A stretch of DNA of 64,000 bases from Chondrosia reniformis (Eukaryota > Porifera > Demospongiae > Chondrillida > Chondrillidae), in assembly GCA_947172415.1 (NCBI GenBank), contig OX359192.1:8181401-8245400 (forward strand), given 5' to 3'. The notes beneath the pieces were generated by a model, which saw nothing but the letters and a program-made list of their open reading frames with translations, was not told where the DNA came from and did no database searches. Both the position numbers and the translations under genes were made by a program. This document shows, piece by piece, positions 17,801 through 29,327 of the stretch. The first letter of the stretch is position 1. Every line of letters begins with the position of its first letter.

Positions 17801-20800
17801 ATGAAACACACTTAGCACGTCATTGCAATTGCATTGAATGCGATTTGTCTTTTGTTAGTCCTTCATATATCAGCATATACAAGATAACACCCATCAATGA
17901 TGCATTATAAGTGCAATGGGATATGATGAACTGCAGATGGTAAAGGCTTCTGTTTGGTTTAATTGTCGGCCATTGTTTTGTTCATCACTTCATTGCAAAG
18001 TGGCTACTTAACTTAACTGTGAATTGTCAAAGTCAAGTTGGAATACCACACCACATGTAGACTAGGCTAAGAGTTCAGTCAGGCAAGCCGTATAATATAC
18101 CAGAGTTTCACTATGGATACAGAGGCCTATAAAATAATTACATATATGACAAAGAATGCAGCAGTTGCTACATAACATGGCTAAATATTCATTCTTCAAT
18201 TTGATCTCATCGAGGGGGTCATTTCTTAGGGTAGTTGTCAATTCTTTAGTGTTGAATCTGGCTTCACGGGTCTAAACACACTTCAAGAAACTTTACCCTG
18301 AAAATAGATTTCATTGTTTATCATTCATGTGTGTAGATAATGTTTGTATCATGCATATTGTTTTGTCTGAATATTAGAATATTTTACATGTTCATATCTC
18401 CAAACAACAGAGCACTCATACTTTTTGCAATCTTTATCTTCATATTTCAAGGTCTTAAGTTGCTTTAGAATGTGACCTATGTACTATTGAGGTGTGAGTA
18501 ATATTGGTGTCTGTTTCGAAGCCATCTCCGAAATGGCATGCCATCCCATTGAAAGATCTCCAAGAAACATGCCATTAAGTTAAAGTCAGAGGCTCTTATG
18601 TCACCATACGATACCTTTTATGTACATTGTCAGTGTTGTATTGCAAGTTAGCATCCTTCAGCTGTTCACCAATGTGTTAGGCTGTAAGGTGTTGACAAAC
18701 AGCTCTGTTGGCTTATTATTGCAGTGCTTGGTGCTGAGAATGAATTCCATCACTTTGCATGAGACTGACTGGCTGGTACTAGATATTGTATCCCTGTAAC
18801 AGATATATGTACAGCTATGTGGAATGTGACCTGAGGAGGATCAGGCCACTGGCCAATGTTTGGGTGCATACTGGAACCAGAATGTCTGTTCCCTGCCAAG
18901 TTACAGCTTAAAACTCTTGAAAAATACATATTAAGACACTCTCTATGGATCGACAGTAGTACTTCCTTTTCACTGGTGGTACCTGTTGTCAATGGCAACA
19001 TAGCAGTCACTGTTGTCAATGGCATGCTAGAACACCTTATATGGAATTATATTTTCAATGTATTTGTTCATAACTTTGTCACAGAGACTGAACATCCTGA
19101 AGTATGGCTGGCAGGTATAACATTTGTAGCAATCTGTACTTGTTACAGCAATATTGTTAATTACATTGCGGACATGTTATCTGTTTTCACAGTGTGTAGC
19201 CATCATTGGACTGAGAATGAATGTTGCGATGATTGGCATTTCAGATAACACAGCTACTTATAGTGTGATTGGTTCCGTGATAAACAGCTGGATGGGCTCT
19301 GTTACTAGTTTCAGAGTTCTTGTATCTGTTGTTTCCATGGCTACATCTCAGCAACATCAGCTGTTTGTCTTCCACTGCAGGAGTATATGACCCTATATGA
19401 CCCTATATGAATTAATAGAGGTTTTACAATCTCATTAAGCCATACCACTACAAGGGTTAGAATTTTATTTTTACGTTTCAAGAACCTGTCTTACTTCTTA
19501 ATTTCTCCTCTTCAAAGGTAAGCCTTTGTATCTTTGGCTTCTGAATCCAAAGAATTCTCTACAGTATAGACTAGTATGCTACAATGTGTTGAGCAAGTGC
19601 CTGCATTAATCACTCACTTTGACCAATAGAACAGAAGTTGTTCCTTAAAGAGTATGGCCCGTAGAGTTGGTCTTAGTAGACAGGTGACTGCCTAGGACAG
19701 TCATATACTTTACACTCTTTGAATGCTTTGCTTGCTGCCTATCCATGATTATTAAAATTTCTTTCATCACATTAGATCACATTTGTATGGTATGGCAGGT
19801 GACAGACGGACCTTATTTTATGATTTTTGATTTGATGTCTCGGAATGCATGGGTTGTATTAATAGTTTGTGTAATTAGGCTCATTTTATTGATACATACA
19901 TGAGGAGTGCTACACATTCTATCCTACCCTACGTGTCTTTATTACATGCGTGTTGTCATGCTCAGGTGCATGGTGACTGTAACATCCATTTTAGGGGGCG
20001 ATGACGGCTGTTTTGTTGTGTCGGACTTGCGTTGCTTGCCTACTCCCGTGGACTATCACAAGAACTTGAGGTATCCCGTAAATGCATGCTTGACATTCAT
20101 GAAGAATTTCACAAGTCAATTCCTTGGTATCAACTATTGAGGAGGAATGAATTTTTCCAGTGACATCCGTAATGCAACACATTTGAATTGTGTTTTGTAA
20201 TGGTTGGTATGTATACTGACAATTGATTAGAAACTGGAGACGTTCATTTGGTCTCAAAGCATACACTTAGCTTTATTAAATAGACAATTGAAACTATTTA
20301 TACGACTGCACTCCTTTAGCTCTCAATACTTTGAGAATATGTAATTACTTCATCAAAAATACTCTAAGATTTGTCTATACGTATGTACATACGTGTGTTT
20401 GAAGTAAGGCACTTCTTATTACTTCATACAGCTCTCAAATGGGTATATGTGCCATTCAAAGCCACCATTTGAAAGAGAATATAATATTTACAGGAAGGTA
20501 AAGATCTAATTCTTCAGTATCTGTTGTGACTGTATTTATTATCTACCTGCTTTCTGATGTACGCAATCTTTGATTTAACAACCTTTTGATAACTGTCTTC
20601 TTAATTATTGTTTATTGTTACGAACTACCTATATAATCGCTATATACGTACAAATAAGGACTCATTAAACTGTCTATATAGTGCAGCTCTATTCAGATTT
20701 ACTTATCATGTTTGTATACATTAATTCTTCTGTTCCTGTCATACTAATAGTCTGGTCTAAAACACTATTTACCATCTATTTATATATTTACTTTAGATTA

Positions 20801-21816
20801 GTATGATATATTGTAACTTGTACTGTATATACTGTATATGGTTGACAAGCCTACAAGGCTGAGAAAAATAGATTCCTTTCCTAATCGTCTTAAACCTATA
20901 GAACTATATACTGTACTGTAATACTTAGTACGGGGTTACCAGTAATTTAAAACTGAGAGTGGCATTTTTGCTTTAATAAATCATAAAATTTGTGTGTGTA
21001 GGGTGATATTTATAGAGCTATTAATTGACAATACTTTATGAGGTAGGAATGACAGGTATGTTGTGTATATCAGATAATGCTGAAAAACATATGGTCCAAT
21101 CCTCTCTATATTAAATATATAAGGCATTGATTACTATTCACACGCATATGTCTCAATTCTGTTTTGATTATAGCTATGATGATGTCATGAGAGTGTTTGA
21201 TAAAAGAAAACTCAGTAATCCTATGTCACAGTACCAGGCAGGAGGTGGTGTTTGGAGGATAAAGCCCCACCCTACTGATCCTAATTTGCTTCTACTAGCT
21301 GCCATGTATAACGGATTTCATGTAGTCCAACTCATAGATTCAGTTGAGGTTGAGAAGGGTCAGTGTATAATAAATTAATTGCTCTGTTAATTGCAAGAAA
21401 GGACAGTGATACAATTGATTATCCATTAGAAAACTAACAAGTTACTGTCTGCTGGTTAACCTTGGTAATTTTCAGTGTAAACTAATTCCTACCTTTCTAT
21501 AAATACTAACAAATTACACTCTTATATACTTACCTATATATATGTAAGCACTATCTGCAATTAAGTATTGTAATGTGTATTGTATTAATATTATCTCATA
21601 ACTGTTTATATTATAACACTGTGTTGAATATGGATTATTCATATTTGCTATCCTCTTGTAGACTGCACAAATGTGATCAATTTGACAACCACAGGAGAAC
21701 CTCAAAGTCAACTCTGTTATGGTTGCAGCTTTAGATATAAGGAGGATGGGACAATATTTGCAACCTGCACTTTCTATGACAAACACCTAGGAGTCTTTAA
21801 TCTGTTGCATACTTGA
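11897..21816 (+). CDS. DPH7: DPH7, diphthine methyltransferase (WDR85), WD40 protein
   Basis: In known family members this WD40 enzyme demethylates diphthine methyl ester, allowing the final amidation that makes diphthamide on translation elongation factor 2. Nine exons: 11897-12080, 12335-12395, 14086-14139, 14192-14383, 15411-15562, 19995-20070, 20432-20497, 21174-21358, 21662-21816. They sum to 1125 nt (374 residues), somewhat shorter than human DPH7. Recognisable family motifs in order are DTVEWCP, ILDMKW, CLSLDW, RAHAYEAWTAAFDYW, VVYSGGDDG, MGICAIQS, TGSYDDVMRVFD, GGGVWRIKPHP and FATCTFYDKHLGVF. The start has GCCGAC after an ATG in good context and aligns with the family N-terminus. Intron 5 is over 4.4 kb. 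Exon 6 has the weakest support, because its donor is CTTGAG followed by GTATCC. Confidence 0.93.
12472..13995. repeat. 1.5-kb minisatellite, 21-bp unit, in DPH7 intron 2
   Basis: About 70 units of a 21-bp motif such as CTCTGTCCACCACCCCCACC, with variants carrying CCGCC, CCTCC or TCTACC and a few shortened units. The plus strand is almost pure pyrimidine plus A and the minus strand is G-rich (GGGGGTGGTGGACAGAG). Because 21 is a multiple of three, long open frames appear in several frames on both strands (Pro/Thr/Ser/Leu or Val/Asp/Arg repeats). The array sits between well-supported DPH7 exons 2 and 3, so it is intronic rather than coding. Confidence 0.95.
15563..19994 (+). other. DPH7 intron 5, no gene recognised
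   Basis: AT-rich intron of 4.4 kb between exons at 15411-15562 and 19995-20070. Only short, unconserved open frames were seen. Small direct repeats occur, such as TCCTGTAGATCAAAAAG doubled near 16578 and TGTTGTCAATGGCA doubled near 18987. No mobile element ends were identified. Confidence 0.6.
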
Positions 21817-22104
21817 AGAAATATATAGTTATTTCAGCATTCCTACATTCGTATATGCCCTTTAGAAAAGGCCACCTGTTCACGCACCTGTATGTACGTA
21901 TAATATATTATTATTATTATTCATTGTCTGTGTATTAACATATATAGTACGGTAACGCTGTCTAATGTATTCATAGAAACCACGTCAGTAGTTAATTGGA
22001 GACCACAAACATTTTACATATAAAAGGTTAGGAAGGGGATCTGAGTTTCATAATCATAGGTGAGCTGAATTGACTCTAAGTTTGGTTTCACTAAGTTTTA
22101 AAAG

Positions 22105-23849
22105 ATGCTGTCACATGTGAGGTTTATCTTGGGATTCCTGGTGCTGGTTATAGTGAATTTTCCTTTAGTGGTATCTGCACCAGTAAGAGGAGAGATGGAA
22201 TCCATGGAGGTCCAGCCTACAGAGTGTCCCCCTGAAGACAATAACCAAACTACCACAACACCTGAGCCTAGTACTGCTCCTTCAAATCCAAATAGCACTA
22301 CACCAACTACTGCTCCATCAGCCAACAGTACTTCAGGAGGGACTACCACAGTACCAACAGGGGAGTTTGACAATGAGACTGAGCAGTGCCCCTGGGCCTG
22401 GGCTTCAGAAATATGGTAAGAGTGAGTTAGCTCTCCAATTAGGTTACTAAGCTCTTCAAAGGGTACTGTCAGAAACTTTATTGGTATTCCTAAAATGGAG
22501 CTGTGGTACATTCACATTTCTTTGGAGTTAGGAGTTTCTTCTGTGTTACCTTGCAGGCAACCAAACACTATGAAAACTTATGTTAGATCTGAGGTTACCT
22601 ATACTATGAATGAGTGTTCACCTGTTCATACAACTAGAACTGCTAAAGTCTGCAGAAAAACATTTGACAGAACCGTATTCAGATATGTGCAGAAGTGGTG
22701 AGTGTTCTGTACATTTGATGGCTTGCATGTGACTGTTCTTAACATAAATGTATTTCCATTGGTCATTAGCCGTAAAGTTACAAAATTTATATCAACAACT
22801 CATTGTACTCAAGTGACAAAGAAGAGAGTAGTCCGTAGTCAGACAAACCTTCAAAGAATACACCCTGAGCATGGATTCATTTCACCTGTTCCCGACTATG
22901 ATGTAAATTACCTGAACAATGTTGAGGTGGTCTGGCAGTTCCAGGCACCTGAAGGTCACCTAGTGTACCTCCAGATTGAGGGCGTGGACCTGCATACTGG
23001 AGGGGAGGCGTGTGGGGCTGACAAAATCACTGTCTACAATGACGCCTGTTCAGCACCACTGGAGACAATATGTAACAATTCCAAAACTGAATTCATCTGG
23101 GCCACAGGAACAGGAAGGCGTATGCAGATCAAATTTGTAGCCGATAGTACTGGAGTGGCAGAAGGCTTCAAAGCTGCGTACTACTATTATCCTTTCAACA
23201 GCAGCAGTGAGTCTCTACAATGTGTGACCTTTTTATGACTTCCTCATTATTTGTATAATATGTTGCTGTGCGATCAGTGCGTAGATTTTAAACAGTATTT
23301 TGATTTAACTTATTCTACTCTTCTCCAGTAGATCCTCTTGCGGAGGCAACAAGAAGGTTAAAGGAGCTGAAAGATAATAAAACAGAAATTGAAAACATTA
23401 GAGATCTTCTAGATACATCAAACCAGAAACGGAAGCGCCGTCAACAGAAGCAATCTCAGTCAAAAGTGACTGGAGAGGAAGTTAGCAGTGATCAGCCAGA
23501 GACAGTTTATAAAGCGGATGAAACATCTCTACCTCCACTGGTATGAAAGGGCACAAATCTCATGAGAATATAAACCACTAATTGCATTAAGTTGAATGTT
23601 TATTGTGTATACACTGCATCAAGTGACTATTCTCATGCCTTCTTGACCACATGTAGCTATGGTTCCTCCCAAATACATGAGCCCACTCATTTATTCCCCT
23701 CCTCTTTTTTCTGTTTACAGACTAGTAGAAGACTGTACTGCATTGATGATATTCTGCACACGAATGATGCCTCGAAATACTTACATGACCAGGAGTGTGA
23801 TATCCTGGCTGAAGTCTTCTTAGTTGATGGGTACTATTCTCCTTATTAG
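22105..23849 (+). CDS. Secreted CUB-domain protein 1
   Basis: Predicted secreted protein of 409 residues from five exons: 22105-22415, 22557-22697, 22770-23206, 23329-23540, 23721-23849. It starts with a signal peptide (MLSHVRFILGFLVLVIVNF) followed by a Thr/Ser/Pro/Asn-rich, mucin-like stretch with several N-glycosylation sequons. Next comes a short Cys- and Trp-containing module (CPWAWASEIW onward), then a CUB domain containing VVWQFQAPEGHLVYLQIEG, CGADKITVYND and MQIKFVADS. After the CUB there is a charged, coiled-coil-like segment with a basic KRKRRQQKQ run that could be a proprotein cleavage site, and a tail with two Cys. It lies 288 bp downstream of DPH7 and shares domain order and phase-2 introns with the next gene. 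CUB is clear; function is unknown. Confidence 0.85.
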
Positions 23850-24687
23850 GAAGATAGTCAAGAGATCACTAACTATGACATATATACCTTATACCACCTC
23901 TTATAAACAATTTTTTTATTTATTTTTAATCAATTGGCATTTCATTCATCAAACTAGCTTATTTATAATATTATGTATCAGTTGTACAATATCTGCTGCT
24001 TTACAGTTGATACAGTATTGAAGTCAATTGTAGTGTGAAATGAATTGACGGAACAACAACTATATACAGCAAATTCTGTACATGCGCGTAGCTGTACATG
24101 TCAAAATGTTACTGCTACGACTTAACTAAGCGTGCGAACAGATGCCGATGTTTTAATTACTGTTGCTTCTATTAGTCGTATACCATATACAATGGCCTTT
24201 CAATTATCAAATTACCGTTCACTTGCACTTAGGTAACTTGTTATACAGAATACACCGAAGTATACATTTCCAGAGTACGGCTAACTCTAAACCTTTCGCG
24301 TAGTGAAGTGTATTCATTAGACTGCATAACAATATTCATTACAGCAGGTGTCCCAATTATGCAGGAGGTGGTTGTAAGGGCGCCAAGTTGCTGTAATGTC
24401 TGAAGCTTCACTGCGAAACATTCAGATTTATATTCTTGAAGGAATGCAATAGCTAATCCACCGTCAATATTACTGAAAAGAAACCAAACTCGAGTTCATT
24501 TAACAGAGGTCAGAAGAAGGGCGTGGGCGCTAAAACTAGGCCACACCTTCAGTTAGTACACTCTTAATTGCATTAGCGGCTTCAGGGCATGCCAAAAATG
24601 CGGGTATATAAGAAATCTTCTCTTGAGAGCTGTAGTGTTGTACTTTGGCTAGGTGTAAGACGTTGGGTTAACATTATAAGTGGAGGT
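23850..24687. other. Intergenic spacer between the two CUB genes
   Basis: 838 bp with no convincing exon, RNA gene or repeat. It must hold the 3' UTR of the first CUB gene and the promoter of the second, unless transcription reads through. An in-frame ATG exists upstream at 24589, but a signal peptide begins only at 24688. Confidence 0.5.
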
Positions 24688-25716
24688 ATGAAAGTTTCAT
24701 ATTGTCTACCACTTCTCTTGCTAGTTGCCAGAGTAACTGGTCTGAATGAGAAAGTGAAGATAAGACCCTCACCATCACTTCAAAAGTCCAGATCAAGTGA
24801 ACTGATCCCTTCCTTAGCTAAGTCTTCAGCTAGGAGCTTAGCTAGTGCAGTTTCTTCCAGAAAAGTGGAATCATTCACACCTATGCCCTCAGCTACACCA
24901 CCTTGTTCAAAATGGGATGGGGAATACTGGTAAGTTGGTCATGGTTTCCAAAGGGTTAAAGGGAATATTTTCTGGCCACTGTGTTACTTATACTTATCTC
25001 TATTATATTAGGATAGGAAATGCCTTCTACAGTTTCACCAAAATGCCAATCTTAAAAGAAAGGTGTCAAAATGTATCTGAAATAATAACTGTCTACAAGA
25101 GAATATTCAGTGCTATCCCAATAGCACACTACAAAAAGTAAGAAATAATATACAACATTGCCCAGGATCAGTTGTGGATACAGTTATATATATAAAATCT
25201 TGATATAGAACTGATATTTTAATGTTGCTTTAACTTGTTCCTAGAGTGAAAAAAGTTAAAACAATTACAAAGGAAATATGCTACAATGTCACAGTTGGTT
25301 ACAGCAGAAACAACACTTCCAGAGTACAAGGTCACCTTGCTTCTTCAACCAATTCCCCGGAGTCCATTAACCATGCTAATGGTTCTGGCAAAGATGCTAC
25401 TGCAAATTACGAAATTCTGAGGTGTACAGTCTGGCAGATTGAAGCACCAGCTTGTTTCAACATTTATGTAGAACTATTCAATTACGACATAGAAAAGTCG
25501 AAAGATTGTGAGAAAGATTACATGGTTGTTCATGATGGGCCATGTAGTCAGGTGAATGGGAAGATATGTGGCAAAGCAAATAACGTGACATCTTTCCAAA
25601 GCACGTCTGGAAAGTTGCAGATCAAGTTTGTATCTGACCACGACAACACAGGGAGAGGGTTCAAAGGACATTACTATTTTGGACGAAAACCGGATTGTCA
25701 TCACAATGAGAATTAA
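24688..25716 (+). CDS. Secreted CUB-domain protein 2
   Basis: Predicted secreted protein of 279 residues from exons 24688-24929, 25012-25137 and 25245-25716. The ATG at 24688 was chosen over the in-frame ATG at 24589 because a hydrophobic signal peptide (MKVSYCLPLLLLVARVTG) follows it directly. A Ser-rich segment leads into a Cys/Trp module (CSKWDGEYW, then a second exon with one Cys, then VKTITKEIC) and a CUB domain with CTVWQIEAPACFNIYVEL, CEKDYMVVHDGPC and LQIKFVSDHDNTG. Domain order and phase-2 introns match the upstream CUB gene, so they are tandem paralogues. This one lacks the basic post-CUB extension. N-glycosylation sequons are present. Function is unknown. Confidence 0.85.
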
Positions 25717-25922
25717 TTCTGCAGGAATCATTGTCTCAGCAAGAATTTTTCAAGCCACTCTTTTAAACCACCATGGACTTTATATTCTTATTTAACTTAA
25801 TATCACAATTACTCTTTTTAACTCTGTAACCCTGTGTCTGTATATGATCCCTTAAACATTGGGGACTTGTTTTCGTTTGAAACATTCTTTTGTTATAGTT
25901 GATAGTGTATTATCTTGATATT

Positions 25923-25928
25923 AATAAA
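25923..25928 (+). promoter_or_regulatory. Polyadenylation signal AATAAA for CUB gene 2
   Basis: AATAAA lies 207 bp after the stop codon at 25716, in an AT-rich stretch, on the coding strand. It is a reasonable 3' end for the CUB gene before the converging MED11 gene. Confidence 0.55.
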
Positions 25929-26108
25929 TTCATTTTATTTCATCTAAGCTACCTATTCATGATATTGTATGAACATATGCATGTACTGGGTGATGTTCTG
26001 ATTTACGAATGTACCTCAAATTAAAAGTGGTTTCAATCACTTAACATAACCACAGAGCAATTAGTACAAAATAAATGGATTATCATTACTAGCTTGTGGG
26101 TCAATCTC

Positions 26109-27528
26109 TCAATGTAACTTCCCAGAATATAAGTGATTTACTTTTCTTTGTATGACTTCAAGTTCTTGAACAGTTAATTCATAATCCTTAAAAGAAAAAG
26201 AGCATTAAATCAGAAGTAAATAACAAAGAGAAACAACATATTAAAAAATGGACTTTAAGATCTAAAGTCCATCTTAAAATTTTGAATGTTAAAATCATTG
26301 CACTCTGGATTTAAACCTCCCAAGCTAATGAGCAGAATTGATGTCTGCTCAATGGGAAACAGAATATCTCCTTTCCCACTCAAACAGAGGGTTGTGTTGA
26401 CATTAGCATAGTGAATGACTGAACTATGAGTGGCCCATCTGCCAATATGTACTTTCAAGAGTTTAAGAAAGCATATAATCCTCCTTATCAGTATAGAAAA
26501 ACAGCTAAAATGTATGTTGATTTTCAAAATATACAATTTTAATACTGTATTTAAATTCAGTCTATAGTATTTATAGAAGGTAAAATTCAGTAAAAATGTG
26601 AAATGGTCTCCATTACACTCAAGCTAGCATACTCCCTCACAGTGGTGTAGTAGACATAGTAAATGATAAAGAGTCCTTAAAGAGTTAAAAACAAATAGTT
26701 CAAGACAACCTACCACTTGCAACTGATCATTCTGTTTCATGCAATTACAGCTAAAGAATTATAATGACTTAATTGTCTGATGGTTAAGTGAAAAATGAAT
26801 ACTTGAAATGCTTAAGGCTTATCTCTACAAGAGTCAAACATGATTCTGGTAAAAGTGACCCTGCCAAAACACATCACAATTGACAACTTCAGAAAAACAA
26901 AGCGTGACTTTAAATAAAGAATATTCATTTGTGCCCCATCACACAGGAAAACTTTAGTTGCTAAGTAACGTAAGTATCATCATCTAGACAGCAGTCTGTG
27001 AATTGCTTTAAATATTGAGGGCATTCGCCAGGTCACTAGAAATCTATTAATAATTAGATAACAATCTTCATAAATGAAACATGCGTGGTGTAAATTAGTC
27101 ATTTTTAAGATTCCTGAAAATTTTAAACAATCGATGGTGCAATGCGATAATACCTTCTCCAATCCATACAAAGATCCGCTGTGCGCTATCCCTGACGACA
27201 CTTTATTTAAATGAGCAATTTCGTATGAAAGGTTTTCATGGATTTTCTAAAGGAAAGAAGCTAATATTTAATATTACTATACATGTAGCAGACTTGTGGA
27301 AGCATTATGGTTCACTTTCAATAACACAAGAAAATCTTGTGATCTTCTCCGAGTAACTTCTGAGTTGGGTTGTGGCTTAGCTAGTTCAGCTAAAGCTTCA
27401 GAGCTCGCGAGGAGCATTCGCTGTATATCCTATACATCATACGATGCGCAAGCACAATCGTGACAATGATTATGTGTAGTCAAAGTAGTCATACGTACCT
27501 CTTGTATACCAGATAATTTCGTAGCCAT
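26109..27528 (-). CDS. MED11: MED11, Mediator complex subunit 11
   Basis: Small nuclear protein of the Mediator head module, which bridges activators to RNA polymerase II and contacts TFIIH. Four exons: 27499-27528, 27316-27429, 27154-27246, 26109-26186, all joined in phase 0 to give 104 residues (the human protein is a little longer). It begins MATKLSGIQEDIQRMLL, comparable to the family's LEDIEREIG helix. It then has QDFLVLLKKIHENLSYEIAH and SGIAHSGSLYGLEKDYEL, which parallel the conserved VEAELS..QI, GxxHEGSSYxxxKD region. The acceptor at 27429/27430 was chosen because it restores the EDIQR match; one 9 nt further on would also be in frame. The gene converges on CUB gene 2 and diverges from USP36. 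It is too fragmented to show as a long open frame. Confidence 0.82.
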
Positions 27529-27631
27529 GTGAGATTTTGTTAATCGAAACGGGAAAAAACGCATATTAGCACAACGTGTTTCCAATCGATTGCGTTTGGT
27601 AGTAGTTAGCCACACTATCAAGCCATCGGGC
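27529..27631. promoter_or_regulatory. Bidirectional promoter MED11 / USP36
   Basis: Only 103 bp separate the outward-facing start codons of MED11 and USP36, so a shared promoter is very likely. No TATA box is evident. An open frame extends upstream of the USP36 ATG only from a TTG, which supports starting at 27632. Confidence 0.65.
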
Positions 27632-29139
27632 ATGGACAAGAAAATTGCTAGTTTGCTCAAGGCAACTCGTCTGAAAGACAAAGACAAGCTAGGATCAAGT
27701 CTAGATCATGAGCTGAGTACGTCTTGTCAGTTAATGTTGAATGAGAGGATCGTATTTTTGAGTGGCTCAACTCAAGAATCTCAACTGAGCAAGCTTAGAG
27801 CGAAGTACAGACCCTTGAATTCTTCTGCTGCATCTAGCGGTAAAGATAATGAGGCAAGACAAAAGTTCCTTAGTAGCGGTCAAGATGGCGTCCCGAAACC
27901 CAAAGTAGAACTGTATGATAGCACGAAGTTGGCGTTTCAATGGCAGAGGCCTCGTTCAGTGGGAGCGGGTTTGGCCAACATGGGAAATACTTGCTTTCTC
28001 AACTCAGTTCTTCAGTGTCTCACCTACACTCCGCCATTGTTCAATTTCCTGATTGGAGGCGACCATAATGTTAAATGTGAGTGTATATCTTAGGCAATGT
28101 GTCCTACTGGTTCACTAATGCATGGATTGAGGAATGTGTACTGCAAGTATGTCCTACTGTATTTGCCTACGTATATACACTTATGAGTGTAAATGTATTT
28201 GTGAATGTGCAATATTTTGAAATATGTTTGTATATTACTGGTGGGATAATATATTGCCAGGGTGTGGTTGTCATAATGAATTCATATTTAAAGTAATACA
28301 TATTTAGGAGTCTGTGCACTATATTGTCGATACCAGCTGCTAATATTGGCACCTCCACCTAATATTATACCTACGTATGTACGTACATACCATATACTAT
28401 AGACTAATATGTTAAGTCCATACTTGTGCATCCATATGAATTATTGAATTTGTTAGCCATATTTGTGTCTTTGTATAATTTAATTGTATTGTTTTTGAGC
28501 TTTGCTTCTATTGCACCCAGTAGAGACATCTAATGCCCGAGTAATCACTGCCAATTTTCTAATTACCTATATTGCGATGGATTATAATTATAAAAACAAT
28601 GGATTTACTGGTTGTATTGAAATGTGACCTGATTAATTTTAAACCCATTGCTCTGTGAGGTGCCTGTGCAAGGATGGATTACTAATATGTGAGAGGAAGT
28701 GTTAAGTACATATAATCATTGGGTGGTTTAATTTATTTGTGAAATTCTTTTTGAAAACTGAGATATTACTGTATTTTCGGGCTCCTTGTTCCAATCGCAG
28801 CACCTGTCTAATTAAATACACATTCTATTACTGATGTCATAACCTTTTGTGTATACCCTCAGCAAATTAATTGGTGTACAGTTTGTAAGAAATCGGCCCA
28901 TGGCTGTTGCCCATTTCATTGCCTAGCAACAGCTTTGTGTCATTAGGAGCCTTCATTTGGTTAAGAATGATATTCATATGATCATCCCTTGCAAGTATTG
29001 TATGTGTGTGTGTGTGTACATATGTGTGTGTATGTGTGTGTGTGTGTATGTGTGTGTGTGTGTACATATGTGTGTGTGTGTGTGTGTGTGTACATATGTG
29101 TGTGTGTGTACGTGTGTATGTGTATGTGTGTGTGTACGT

Positions 29140-29177
<38 letters not shown>

Positions 29178-29229
29178 ATATGTGTGTGTGTATGTGTGTG
29201 TGTGTGTGTGTGTGTGTACATATGTGTGT

Positions 29230-29327
<98 letters not shown>

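Noticed and set aside
18750-19390. Overlapping open frames of up to 130 residues in DPH7 intron 5
   Set aside because: No family resemblance, no codon-like pattern, and open on both strands as expected by chance.
26713-26760. Extra MED11 exon encoding CNCMKQNDQLQV
   Set aside because: It has splice-like ends, but including it would break the match to MED11 between the GLEK and DYEL segments.
27590-27631. Upstream extension of USP36 beginning with TTG
   Set aside because: It is not an ATG. The ATG at 27632 has a good context and aligns with the family start.
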